DNA of 29,442 nt from Firmicutes bacterium UBA2595 (GCA_002339745.1 DDKP01000027.1:1-29442); one strand, 5' to 3'. Positions 15,906 through 22,774 are shown, numbered from the stretch's first letter. The notes: a model not told the origin generated them from the letters alone. A program made the numbers and translations.

Positions 15906-16325
15906 CTAAGGCACTGCCCTATGTCCCAAACCTACGGCCACCTCATCCAGGTGAAGCAACCCGATTCCGCAAAAGACGGCTACGGTAATATGATCGCTCT
16001 GGCGGGCTATACCGATTTTTCCGCCCACGTTGAGGCCCAGGGCCTTCGGCATGACCTGGGATAAAGCCTCACGGGTAGCCCCGGCCACAGCTCCCTCGTC
16101 AGTGTGGGTATCCTTGATGACACCCTCTCTTTTGGCGGCCACAACAGCTCTCTCCACTATTTTTTTTACGGATGTTATAAACTCGCCGCCGTAATCAACG
16201 GCCGCCGATTTCATGCCCTCCTGGGCAAAGCTCTTTTGTAAGAGCTTCTCTTCTTCACGGCTTTCCGTCAGGGCCATTTTAATGGCAGCAGCAGCAGTTT
16301 TACGACTTCCGGCATGACCTGACAA
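15906..16325 (-). CDS. HutP-family RNA-binding protein (putative antiterminator)
   Basis: Small protein of 139 residues. From memory it aligns with Bacillus HutP, a hexameric antiterminator that binds NAG triplets in RNA when charged with L-histidine and Mg2+. Matching segments are AAKREGVI (64-71; HutP ASKKSGVI), GATREAL (82-88; HutP HATMEAL) and the C-terminal VAVGLGHR (129-136; HutP FGVGINHI). The histidines known as H73 and H77 in HutP fall on G78 and G82 here; the third, H138, is kept as H135. The ligand may therefore differ. The TTG start at 16325 is 7 bases after AGGTGG. It precedes aroH and the trp leader, so a role in aromatic operon control is suggested by context, not shown. Confidence 0.7.
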   Translation of the reverse strand: MSGHAGSRKTAAAAIKMALTESREEEKLLQKSFAQEGMKSAAVDYGGEFITSVKKIVERAVVAAKREGVIKDTHTDEGAVAGATREALSQVMPKALGLNVGGKIGIARQSDHITVAVFCGIGLLHLDEVAVGLGHRAVP

Positions 16326-16342
16326 CAGTAATCCACCTCGCT

Positions 16343-16366
16343 CAATAAAAAATGCGGACGCTGCCG
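16343..16366 (-). terminator. Second terminator-like hairpin just before the HutP-family gene
   Basis: On the minus strand ATGCGG and CCGCAT form a 6-bp stem around a 6-base loop, followed by TTTTTATTG. It lies about 20 bases before the TTG start. The 3' arm CGCATTTT can also pair with AAAATGCG about 30 bases upstream (near 16392-16385), an 8-bp alternative that would break this hairpin. Confidence 0.6.
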
Positions 16367-16396
16367 CATCCTTTTTGGATCGATACGCATTTTATC

Positions 16397-16424
16397 AAAA
16401 AAAACACTCCGGCCGGAGTGTTTT
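16397..16424 (-). terminator. Palindromic intrinsic terminator in the HutP-family gene leader
   Basis: A perfect 24-base palindrome (16401-16424, centre CCGGCCGG) yields a hairpin followed on the minus strand by a run of T (16404-16397). It would terminate the upstream flavoprotein gene. Because the promoter at 16465-16493 lies between that gene and this hairpin, it also acts on transcripts heading into the HutP-family gene and aroH. Confidence 0.85.
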
Positions 16425-16464
16425 CATCCCTGCACCGTCCTGCCTTCCTGCCCTGTTAACAATC

Positions 16465-16493
16465 ATTATAATATATGAACCACTAAAAATCAA
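16465..16493 (-). promoter_or_regulatory. Sigma-A type promoter of the HutP-family gene and aroH
   Basis: TTGATT (16488-16493), a 17-base spacer and a perfect TATAAT (16465-16470) on the minus strand, starting 9 bases past the stop region of the flavoprotein gene. The predicted start near 16458 gives a leader of about 130 nt holding two terminator-like hairpins. Confidence 0.75.
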
Positions 16494-16501
16494 CAAAGGG
16501 G

Positions 16502-17743
16502 TTAGACCTGCCGGTTTGCCGCGCTTGTTCCTGCTACATAACCCATGCTGAAGGCAGCCTGCAGGTTGAACCCGCCGGTAAAACCATCCACGTCCACGAC
16601 CTCTCCTGCCGGGTATAAACCTTTGACTATCTTCGATTCCATTGTCCTGGGGTTAATTTCTTTGACTGATATCCCGCCGGACGTTACTATGGCCTCATTC
16701 AACGGCCTAAGCTTCGTAACGGTAACGGTTAGCGACTTTGTCAAACTCACTAACCGTTGCCTCTCCTCTCTTGTGACCTGGTGAACCGGCTTATCCCCCG
16801 GAATGCCTGACAAACTGACCATAACCGGAATCAAAGACCTGGGAAAAAGGTCGTTAAGAGAATTGCAGAACTGTTTTTTCGCAAATTTGGCAAAATCCCT
16901 CTGTACCCTGCTGTCCAGCTGTTCCGGTGAAAGGGCCGGTTTTAGGTCTATCGTTATTGAAACCTCCCTGCCCTTTTCCAGCGGCCCCGCGATAGACCTG
17001 CTAATGGTAAGGATGATTGGTCCTGAAACGCCGAAGTGGGTAAACAGCATCTCGCCGAAGTCCCCGGCAATCTTCCTGTCCTGAGAGTAAGCTGTTGCTT
17101 CCACGTTTTTCAGGGATAACCCCTGCAGGTCCCTGACCCATTCTTCGGCCGTTTCCAGGGGTACAAGAGCGGGTTTCAGCGCAGTTACGGTATGCCCGAG
17201 CTTTTCTGCCATGCGGTAACCTTCCCCCGTAGATCCGGTAGCTGGATAGGAAGAACCGCCAGTGGCCAGGATTACAGCCCCGCCCTCGTATTCCCTGCCG
17301 TTTTTTAACCTAACTCCCGCGACGTGCCCGTTCTCTGTCAGGATTTCCTCCACGGGAGCCGAATATATGAACTCTACTCCGTGAGCAAGGCAGAAATTAA
17401 CCAGGGTGTCAACCACGTCTCTTGACCTGTCTGAAACGGGAAACACACGACCACCCCGTTCAACTTTGGTCGAAAGACCAAGGCCGTTAAAAAACCGTAT
17501 TAAGTTATTATTATCAAATTGGTTGAGGGCACTGTACAGGAACTGCCCGTTGCCCGGTATTTGTTTAATGAATTCCTGGAGCTCAGCCGTATTCGTAATA
17601 TTGCAGCGGCCCTTTCCGGTGATTAGGAGCTTTTTCCCGGGAACATCGTTCTTTTCCAGTACGGTGACTTCCGCTCCGGCAGCCGCGGCGTGCCCTGCCG
17701 CCATCAACCCGGCAGCCCCCGCGCCTATGACGATTACCTTCAT
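16502..17743 (-). CDS. NAD(P)/FAD-dependent oxidoreductase, HI0933/BaiN family
   Basis: Flavoprotein of 413 residues in the HI0933 (YhiN/BaiN/RdsA) family. It begins with the dinucleotide-binding motif GAGAAGLMAAGHAAAAG at residues 7-23, followed by VLEKNDVPGKKLLITGKGRCNITN (30-53), a signature of this family. ATGGSSYPATGSTGEGY and the C-terminal GEVVDVDGFTGGFNLQAAFSMG complete the FAD site. Substrates of most members are unknown; some have been tied to aminoacetone or bile-acid chemistry, so no specific reaction is assigned. The ATG at 17743 is preceded by GAGGA 9 bases away. It is 71 bases from lrgB, across a heptamer repeat. Transcription probably ends at the palindrome near 16424. Confidence 0.88.
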   Translation of the reverse strand: MKVIVIGAGAAGLMAAGHAAAAGAEVTVLEKNDVPGKKLLITGKGRCNITNTAELQEFIKQIPGNGQFLYSALNQFDNNNLIRFFNGLGLSTKVERGGRVFPVSDRSRDVVDTLVNFCLAHGVEFIYSAPVEEILTENGHVAGVRLKNGREYEGGAVILATGGSSYPATGSTGEGYRMAEKLGHTVTALKPALVPLETAEEWVRDLQGLSLKNVEATAYSQDRKIAGDFGEMLFTHFGVSGPIILTISRSIAGPLEKGREVSITIDLKPALSPEQLDSRVQRDFAKFAKKQFCNSLNDLFPRSLIPVMVSLSGIPGDKPVHQVTREERQRLVSLTKSLTVTVTKLRPLNEAIVTSGGISVKEINPRTMESKIVKGLYPAGEVVDVDGFTGGFNLQAAFSMGYVAGTSAANRQV

Positions 17744-17760
17744 GATTCATCATCCTCAAA

Positions 17761-17817
17761 CAGTGATGAGTGATGAGTGGTGAGTGGTTAGTACAATAAT
17801 TTCCCCACTCCCCACTA
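17761..17817. repeat. Heptamer tandem repeat between the flavoprotein gene and lrgB
   Basis: Five degenerate heptamers run from 17761 to 17795 (CAGTGAT, GAGTGAT, GAGTGGT, GAGTGGT, TAGTACA). After a short A/T stretch, CCCCACT occurs twice from about 17803 to 17816. The core AGTG with period 7 is shared with 13178-13205. It fills nearly the whole intergenic gap. Confidence 0.7.
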
Positions 17818-18510
17818 AATCAGCCATTTCACCAAATATGGCGCAATAAGGGCAGTAACCAAGCCGGTCAGCACAATGGCCGCACCGCTCATGGACCCCT
17901 CCGTTTCCCCCAGCTGTATTGCTCGGGATGTTCCGCCTGCATGGGAAGCTGTACCGATTCCGATTCCGACAGCGATCCTGCTTTTGACCCTGGCAAGTTT
18001 CATCACTTCGGCTCCGATTACTCCTCCGAATATTCCCGTCACGGCGACAGACAGGACAATAAGTTTATCATTTCCTCCCAGGATTTCCGTTATTCCCAGG
18101 GCAATCGGCATAGTTGTGGATTTGGCGGCTATGGAAAGAAGAGTCTCCCGGCCGGCCCCCAGGATCCTGGCCAGTACAACAGCGCTTACAATTGCGGTAA
18201 CGCTGCCGGTTAAAACCCCCACAACAATAGGCTTAAGGTTTGCCCTTATAACAGGAACTTGTTTATAGAGGGGTACCCCCAGGGCTACTGTAGCCGGCCC
18301 CAGCAGAAATGTTATCATATTCCCGCCTTTGGAGTAGGTTTCATAATCCACTCTGGCGTATTGTAGTATGTAGATGAGTATAACCGTAGCCAGCAGGAGG
18401 GGGTTTAACAGGAAGATATGAAACCTTCTGTACAGCCGGTTAACGAGAATATATACAACCAGAGTAACTGTCACCTGGAAAAGGGGCTCTTTAAGAAGAC
18501 TGTTTAGCAT
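17815..18510 (-). CDS. lrgB: LrgB/CidB-family membrane protein (antiholin-like partner)
   Basis: Polytopic membrane protein of 231 residues. It has several hydrophobic segments (VTVTLVVYILV, LLLATVILIYIL, VVGVLTGSVTAIVSAVVLA) and typical LrgB features: GPATVALGVPLYKQ, ESLLSIAAKSTTMPIALGI-like wording (here ETLLSIAAKSTTMPIAL) and GIGTASHAGGTSRAIQLGETEGSMSG-type text near the end. LrgAB/CidAB proteins are linked to murein hydrolase control and to export of small organic acids such as pyruvate; which applies here is unknown. The ATG at 18510 overlaps the end of lrgA by 20 bases, so the pair is translated together. Confidence 0.92.
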   Translation of the reverse strand: MLNSLLKEPLFQVTVTLVVYILVNRLYRRFHIFLLNPLLLATVILIYILQYARVDYETYSKGGNMITFLLGPATVALGVPLYKQVPVIRANLKPIVVGVLTGSVTAIVSAVVLARILGAGRETLLSIAAKSTTMPIALGITEILGGNDKLIVLSVAVTGIFGGVIGAEVMKLARVKSRIAVGIGIGTASHAGGTSRAIQLGETEGSMSGAAIVLTGLVTALIAPYLVKWLI

Positions 18511-18883
18511 TCCCCCGCCCCCTCTCCACCATTTCGACCGCCTTGGCTGTGACCACCATTACTATAACAGTGCTGGCTAACAGGCTGATAATAATTGCCA
18601 GCAATTCCTGCCGGATACTTGGTAAAATTGTGACCAGCCCCACATTCAGGGGCAGGAAAAGGACCATCATATTGTCCAGCAGAAGCCTGGCCGCGCCCTC
18701 TACCTGTTCAAGCCGGACAATCCTGAAGAGTAAGGCCAGGAACAATAACAACAGGCCTGTCAGATTGCCGGGAAGGATCAAGCTGAAGTGATTGCTCAGG
18801 AATGTTCCAATGCTCTGCATCAGCAGAAGAATGACAAATCCTTCAAATATCGTGATTTCTTTTTTCCCGGGAAGTTTAGCCAT
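18491..18883 (-). CDS. lrgA: LrgA/CidA-family holin-like membrane protein
   Basis: Small membrane protein of 130 residues with four hydrophobic stretches. They start at ITIFEGFVILLLMQSIG and include the family signature LPGNLTGLLLLFLALLF near 37-53, LLDNMMVLFLPLNVGLV near 68-84, and a final LLAIIISLLASTVIVMVVTA helix. It is the usual partner of LrgB and is thought to form oligomers in the cytoplasmic membrane. An in-frame stop shortly upstream makes the ATG at 18883 the first possible start. No good ribosome site precedes it (only A-rich sequence), so translation may be weak. A candidate promoter on the minus strand lies about 160 bases upstream at 19043-19072. Confidence 0.9.
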   Translation of the reverse strand: MAKLPGKKEITIFEGFVILLLMQSIGTFLSNHFSLILPGNLTGLLLLFLALLFRIVRLEQVEGAARLLLDNMMVLFLPLNVGLVTILPSIRQELLAIIISLLASTVIVMVVTAKAVEMVERGRGNAKQSS

Positions 18884-19014
18884 CTTTTTTGATATTGAAC
18901 ATCACAGTGCATGTGCGAGTCCAACATGTCCTCCTCTCTCGCTTCCTGTTTTTATCATTTTCTAGCCGGCTATAGAAATTCCTTCAAATGCTGCAGTTTT
19001 CCGTCATTATTTAG

Positions 19015-19072
19015 CTGTCATTTTCAGAATATGCCGGTATAAAATATACCGTAACCAGGTTTGTATTGGTAA
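19015..19072. promoter_or_regulatory. Possible divergent promoters with a dyad operator
   Basis: Plus strand: CTGTCA (19015-19020), 17 bases, TATAAA (19038-19043), pointing to the ATPase gene. Minus strand: TTACCA (19067-19072), 18 bases, TATATT (19043-19048), pointing to lrgA. A perfect inverted repeat, CGGTATA and TATACCG with a 3-base spacer (19035-19051), covers both -10 boxes, as a repressor site would. The -35 boxes are weak. Confidence 0.4.
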
Positions 19073-19196
19073 TTTCTCAACTTTTTCTGGTGTTCGGGAA
19101 GGAAAAATAATTTCCTTTACGAATAGAACAAAGTGAAAAGGTAATTGAATATAATTCGTCCTGAGCTTTTCCAGTCCGGAGACGTTGGAAGTCCAG

Positions 19197-19228
19197 AGGC
19201 CAGCATTATTGCTGGCCTTTGTATTTTG
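19197..19228 (+). terminator. Terminator-like hairpin in the ATPase gene leader
   Basis: AGGCCAGCA (19197-19205) and TGCTGGCCT (19210-19218) form a perfect 9-bp stem around TTAT, followed by TTGTATTTTG. It stands 36-46 bases before the chosen ATG. If transcription starts near 19050, it lies in a 215-nt leader and could attenuate the gene. The T-run is interrupted. Confidence 0.5.
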
Positions 19229-19264
19229 TTACAAAACTGCCTGTTTTCAGGGGAGGTGCCCGTA

Positions 19265-20368
19265 ATGAAAGGTTATCTTGAGTTGGCTCGTCATGAGGGG
19301 AATAGTGACCTGTTTGAAGCAGTTGAGATGGCAGTTATATCATCGATGTGGGGGGCGCCTCTTCACCTTCACGCGGAGGGCCATAGAGGCACGGGTAAAA
19401 CCACCATCATGAGGGCAGTAAAAGACATACTGCCGTTCATCACCAGGATTAAAGGATGTTTGTATAATTGTAACCCTGAAAACCCCCACTGCCCATATCA
19501 CCAGGGACTGTCCGCACAGGAAAAAGCGTCCCTGGGAACCGAGGAAATCCCCATGCCTTTCCTGGAGATTTCCCACTCGGCAAAAATCGGAACCGTTGTG
19601 GGCAGCATCGACTTAGCCAAGATAACCGATGTCGCCAGCCCAACAGCGGCAATCTTGCCCGGAATTATTCCCCAGGCTCACAGGGGTATCATCTTCGTTG
19701 ATGAAATCAACAGGCTGGCAGAGACATCGCCGGAGCTTACCGATGTTCTGCTGGATGTTATGGGTACCAAACCGGGAAGGGTCCAGATTGAGGAAACAGG
19801 GCTACCAATCGTGGAAATCCCGGTTCAGGTCTCGGTATGGGCTGCTTCCAATCCCGACGAAGAACCGGGGCCCCTGCAGGAAATAAGGCGCCAGTTGTCA
19901 GACCGCTTTGACCTGGTCATAACGATGGGTCGTACAAGTGACCCAGACATAATAGCCGACATATTAAAGCAGAACTGGCACGGTAATAAACGCAGGACTG
20001 AACCTGAAGGCTATAAAGAAGACAACCATCTCAGGTTCAGAATGGAAATGCAGATGACAGCAGCCCGGTATTCACGGTTAAAACTGCCGGATTTCCTGAA
20101 GAACTACATTGCCAGGATCTATGTCAAGCATGGCCTGGAAAGTTTCCGCGCCGTCGAGGCCATCCAGCATGCGGCGGTATTGAACTGCGCACTCAAAAGA
20201 AGGGACACCGTTTTGATAAGCGATATTATCAGTATCCTTCCCATGGCCTTAAAGCATAGGGTCGACAGTGAAGTCCTGACCAGGATAATGAATTCCGCAC
20301 CCGACATTTCGTCCTGCAAACCCGGACTGGCAACCGCGTTTGAATCGACTTCACGAAATAGGATTTAA
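19265..20368 (+). CDS. Magnesium-chelatase subunit I-like AAA+ ATPase (orphan)
   Basis: AAA+ ATPase of 367 residues resembling ChlI/BchI. Walker A is GHRGTGKTT at 39-47. A cysteine group C65, C69, C76 (CLYNCNPENPHCPYH) sits where ChlI proteins carry a similar loop. The ChlI signature VVGSIDL is near 111-117. PGIIPQAHRGIIFVDEINRL (132-151) includes Walker B with D146 and E147. Sensor ASNPDE is near 194-199 and the LSDRFD arginine near 211-216. The ATG at 19265 is 8 bases after GGAGG. No chlH, chlD, cobN or porphyrin gene is nearby, so a chelatase role is not supported by context. It may be a MoxR-like remodelling factor for the next gene's product. Confidence 0.75.
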   Translation: MKGYLELARHEGNSDLFEAVEMAVISSMWGAPLHLHAEGHRGTGKTTIMRAVKDILPFITRIKGCLYNCNPENPHCPYHQGLSAQEKASLGTEEIPMPFLEISHSAKIGTVVGSIDLAKITDVASPTAAILPGIIPQAHRGIIFVDEINRLAETSPELTDVLLDVMGTKPGRVQIEETGLPIVEIPVQVSVWAASNPDEEPGPLQEIRRQLSDRFDLVITMGRTSDPDIIADILKQNWHGNKRRTEPEGYKEDNHLRFRMEMQMTAARYSRLKLPDFLKNYIARIYVKHGLESFRAVEAIQHAAVLNCALKRRDTVLISDIISILPMALKHRVDSEVLTRIMNSAPDISSCKPGLATAFESTSRNRI

Positions 20369-20453
20369 AGCGCCTTAACGAGATTCTCCTTGATGACCTG
20401 GTCAAACTTGAGAGCAATTTAAATTCATAATGCTGTGCAAAGAAGGGGTTTAT

Positions 20454-21110
20454 ATGACCGAAGACAGGAAAAAGCATTATAGCCACGACAAGCTTAAATC
20501 TATCGGAAACTACCTCCATCGATATTTTTCCAAAAACCGCGGCGCCATATTAGGCGAGGCATCTGTGATCAGCCGGAAGGTGCACATGGAGCCTAGAGAC
20601 TCTGACGGAACCGTACAAATTTACCTGGCCCGTGACGCAGGGATAACGTACCTGAAATTAACTGAAGCAGACCAGGTAATCCATATCGATGTCCTCCATT
20701 CACCTGCTGAAATTGATATCCTGGATCTGGCCGGCAGAATTTACAATGTTATTCCTGTTTACCTGGAGGCTATTCGAGAAGGTCTTCATGCCAGCCCGCC
20801 GGAATACAAAAGGCTTGTCCTCAACCTCGCGCAAGCGATTAGCCTGAAAACAGGCGGAGGGGAAGGAACAGTCCTGCATCCGGGACCTGGTCCAGGCCCG
20901 CCAGGGAGGAAGCTCTCAAGCCATATACATATTCTGGCAAAGATACCCTATAAATATTACGGGTTGGTATACTGTATTGCGGACCAGGCAGAAAAAGCTG
21001 TATTGTTCCAGGGGCATAGGCTCAGACCTGTGAAGAAAATAATTCACAACGGCCAAGAAGAGAAAGAACACAACAATCTGATTCGTATAATGCAGAGTGA
21101 AAAAAATTAA
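20454..21110 (+). CDS. Protein of unknown function downstream of the chelatase-like ATPase
   Basis: I do not recognise this protein (218 residues). It looks soluble and mixed alpha/beta: a basic N-terminus (MTEDRKKHYSHDKLKS), a middle with VQIYLARDAGITYLKL and VIHIDVLHSPAEIDILDLAGRIYNVIPVYL, then a flexible Gly/Pro linker (HPGPGPGPPG, near residue 150), and a C-terminal HIHILAKIPYKYYGLVYCIADQ segment followed by a charged tail. No signal peptide or membrane helix is evident. The ATG at 20454 follows AAGGGG by about 6 bases; an in-frame ATG at 20430 has no ribosome site. It lies 85 bases after the ATPase gene in the same direction, so it is a plausible operon partner or client. Confidence 0.6.
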   Translation: MTEDRKKHYSHDKLKSIGNYLHRYFSKNRGAILGEASVISRKVHMEPRDSDGTVQIYLARDAGITYLKLTEADQVIHIDVLHSPAEIDILDLAGRIYNVIPVYLEAIREGLHASPPEYKRLVLNLAQAISLKTGGGEGTVLHPGPGPGPPGRKLSSHIHILAKIPYKYYGLVYCIADQAEKAVLFQGHRLRPVKKIIHNGQEEKEHNNLIRIMQSEKN

Positions 21111-21135
21111 GTTTAATGCTTTTAATAAGCAGTGA

Positions 21136-21288
21136 GAAAAGGCTGGGTATATTCCTGAGGGCGGCCCAGCACTCAACTCAATGCCATACTTGGACTTTAT
21201 TACTACCAACTTGTTGAAGAGTTTGGCTGTAATAATTCCTCGTTCCGGCATTCAATTGAGTGCTGGGCGGAACATACCCGGCCCTTCC
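21136..21288. repeat. Long imperfect inverted repeat between convergent genes
   Basis: The outer arms (21136-21155 and about 21269-21288) match at 16 of 20 positions. The next arms, GCCCAGCACTCAACTCAATGCC (22 bases, about 21163-21184) and its partner near 21247-21268, match at 20 of 22. Complementarity continues inward (TTATTAC with GTAATAA) to a short loop near 21211-21221. The left arm has an 8-base insertion. TTTAATG occurs on both sides (21112-21118 and 21290-21296), possibly a target duplication. The element sits between two convergent genes and has no T-run, so it looks more like a MITE-type or structural element than a simple terminator. Confidence 0.65.
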
Positions 21289-21315
21289 ATTTAATGTGCG
21301 AAAAAACTTATCTTC

Positions 21316-22167
21316 TTAATCTTCCATTAAAGTCTCGGCATCAATCAGGGAATCGGCTATCTCCGCCATAACTTCTTCGATTATGTTTTTTGTCAGATTT
21401 AATTGGTCTGTAGCAAACCCGTCAAATGGATACAGGAGTCCGTCACCGCCCAGACCGATTCCCATGGACATACTGGCGGCATCGGCTATGTGGACAATAG
21501 ACGTCAGTTTGGGATTATTAGTTGCTTCCCTTGGGCAATGGTGCTTGCCAATAGCTTCCACCAACGCTTCGGGAAGATTCCATTTTTCTGCTACCCGGGC
21601 TCCTACAACGGCATGGTCAAACCCCAGTATATCCCTTTCCGCCTCCATAAAAGCAATTCTGGTTTCATTCACTTTACTCAATACGGAATGAAATGCTTTT
21701 GTCATGTATGTATTCAAAACGACTTTCCCTATATCATGGAGCAGACCGGCCACGAAGGCCTGATCAGGAAGTTCGTAGCCTGTGCGCTTGGCCAGCAATC
21801 TGGCTGTAAGAGCGGTTAACATGGAATGCTTCCAAAGGTCACCTTTTGGTAAAAAATATCCTTGGAATTCCTTATCCAAAACATTGAACACCGATGCGGC
21901 CATTACCAGGCTGCGAATCGTGCTGAAACCCAAAACAACCACTGCTTCATCGATACTGTAAATCCTTCTGGCATAGCCATAATAGGCTGAATTGGCCATC
22001 CTCAGCACTTTGGCGGTAAGTACCTGGTCTTTTGTAATGACATCGGACAGTTCGGGAATGGTGGTTTTGGGGTCGCTGGTCAGTTTAAGCACTTTATATG
22101 TAACATTCGGAAGGGCCGGCAATTCCTCAACCCTATGGACAATGTCATTAAGAGACAACTCCCCCAC
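21316..22167 (-). CDS. HDOD-domain protein
   Basis: Protein of 283 residues made essentially of one HDOD domain (about 8-210). Hallmarks: LPALPNVTYKVLKL, DVITKDQVLTAKVLRMANSAYYG, SIDEAVVVLGFSTIRSLVMAASV, KHSMLTALTARLLAKRTGY, GLLHDIGKVVL and GFDHAVVGARVAEKWNLPEALVEAIGKHH. HDOD domains are HD-like modules often used in signalling and behaviour control, usually without proven hydrolase activity. The start is taken as GTG at 22167, about 10 bases after AAAGGA; a TTG three codons downstream is a possible alternative. It follows the unknown 154-residue gene after 33 bases and is probably co-transcribed with it. Confidence 0.9.
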   Translation of the reverse strand: MGELSLNDIVHRVEELPALPNVTYKVLKLTSDPKTTIPELSDVITKDQVLTAKVLRMANSAYYGYARRIYSIDEAVVVLGFSTIRSLVMAASVFNVLDKEFQGYFLPKGDLWKHSMLTALTARLLAKRTGYELPDQAFVAGLLHDIGKVVLNTYMTKAFHSVLSKVNETRIAFMEAERDILGFDHAVVGARVAEKWNLPEALVEAIGKHHCPREATNNPKLTSIVHIADAASMSMGIGLGGDGLLYPFDGFATDQLNLTKNIIEEVMAEIADSLIDAETLMED

Positions 22168-22200
22168 AAAAAATCAATCCTTTCCGGCAATGGGCCGTTT

Positions 22201-22665
22201 CTACCTCGAGCTGAACTTTCTCTCCAAGAATAAACGGTAACCGCGAAATTCTTCACTGATTTTGAAAAGAGCCCGTTCAATGTCTGTCTTGGTCAAGACC
22301 ATGCTGTCAGGTTCCAGGATTTCAATCTTCCTGAACTCCTCCCTGGCGATAAGTTTTATGATGTCTTCCAGGCTGTCAGAAGTGATTGACAGAACAACGG
22401 GAGCATAGGCCACCTGAGCATTTAATATTTCATCAAATACTGTATAAACGTCTGCGCTCATGTCAACCTCGTCTATGGTAATCCCCTGGAGAGGAACGTT
22501 TCGCAACATTCCTACCTGCTGTTCCCTCATTTCCTCAGCAACCTCCTCGGTGCTCTTGCCCCCGAAAAAGAATTTCCCCGGCTTGTGTATGCCCTTATAG
22601 TCAAATCGTACCCTGGCCCTAATCACTGTATTGACCAATTCGTCACCCACCTTCGTCCTGACCAT
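22201..22665 (-). CDS. Conserved-looking protein of unknown function
   Basis: I do not recognise this 154-residue protein. It is soluble and highly charged. The N-terminal half has strand-like VIRARVRFDYKGI and a Gly-rich GKFFFGGKST turn. The C-terminal half is alternating helix/strand (APVVLSITSDSLEDIIKLIAREEFRKIEIL), ending in a helical charged tail. VLSITSDSLEDIIKLIAREEFRKIEI suggests a ferredoxin-like or ACT-like repeat, but that is only a shape guess. The ATG at 22665 has AAAGGGG 6-7 bases upstream. It heads a likely two-gene unit with the HDOD gene 33 bases downstream, so a shared signalling role is possible. Confidence 0.65.
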   Translation of the reverse strand: MVRTKVGDELVNTVIRARVRFDYKGIHKPGKFFFGGKSTEEVAEEMREQQVGMLRNVPLQGITIDEVDMSADVYTVFDEILNAQVAYAPVVLSITSDSLEDIIKLIAREEFRKIEILEPDSMVLTKTDIERALFKISEEFRGYRLFLERKFSSR

Positions 22666-22774
22666 ACCGATCCCCTTTCAATACCGCAATTTCTGTTAAT
22701 TTTCGCCAATGTCATAAAAATTCCTGCCTTTTAAAACAAAAACTTCTTCGCCGCAGATTTTTGAAAACAGATAA

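Larger units (their letters stand above)
18884..19264. other. Divergent intergenic region between lrgA and the chelatase-like ATPase gene
   Basis: This 381-base stretch holds no convincing gene. From left to right: A/T-rich sequence with the lrgA leader; possible divergent promoters with a shared dyad (19035-19051); a hairpin of perfect 7-bp arms at 19099-19117 (AAGGAAA and TTTCCTT); a lone TATAAT at 19150-19155; and a terminator-like hairpin at 19197-19220. An open frame with a TTG at 19145 runs into the ATPase gene, but its ribosome site is too close and its first 40 residues do not look like the family. Confidence 0.6.

Noticed and set aside
17761..17817. CRISPR array
   Set aside because: Units are 7 bases, degenerate and without spacers; no cas genes are nearby.
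19145..19264. N-terminal extension of the chelatase-like ATPase from a TTG start
   Set aside because: The ribosome site is only two bases from the TTG, the segment contains a terminator-like hairpin, and the ATG at 19265 has an ideally spaced GGAGG.
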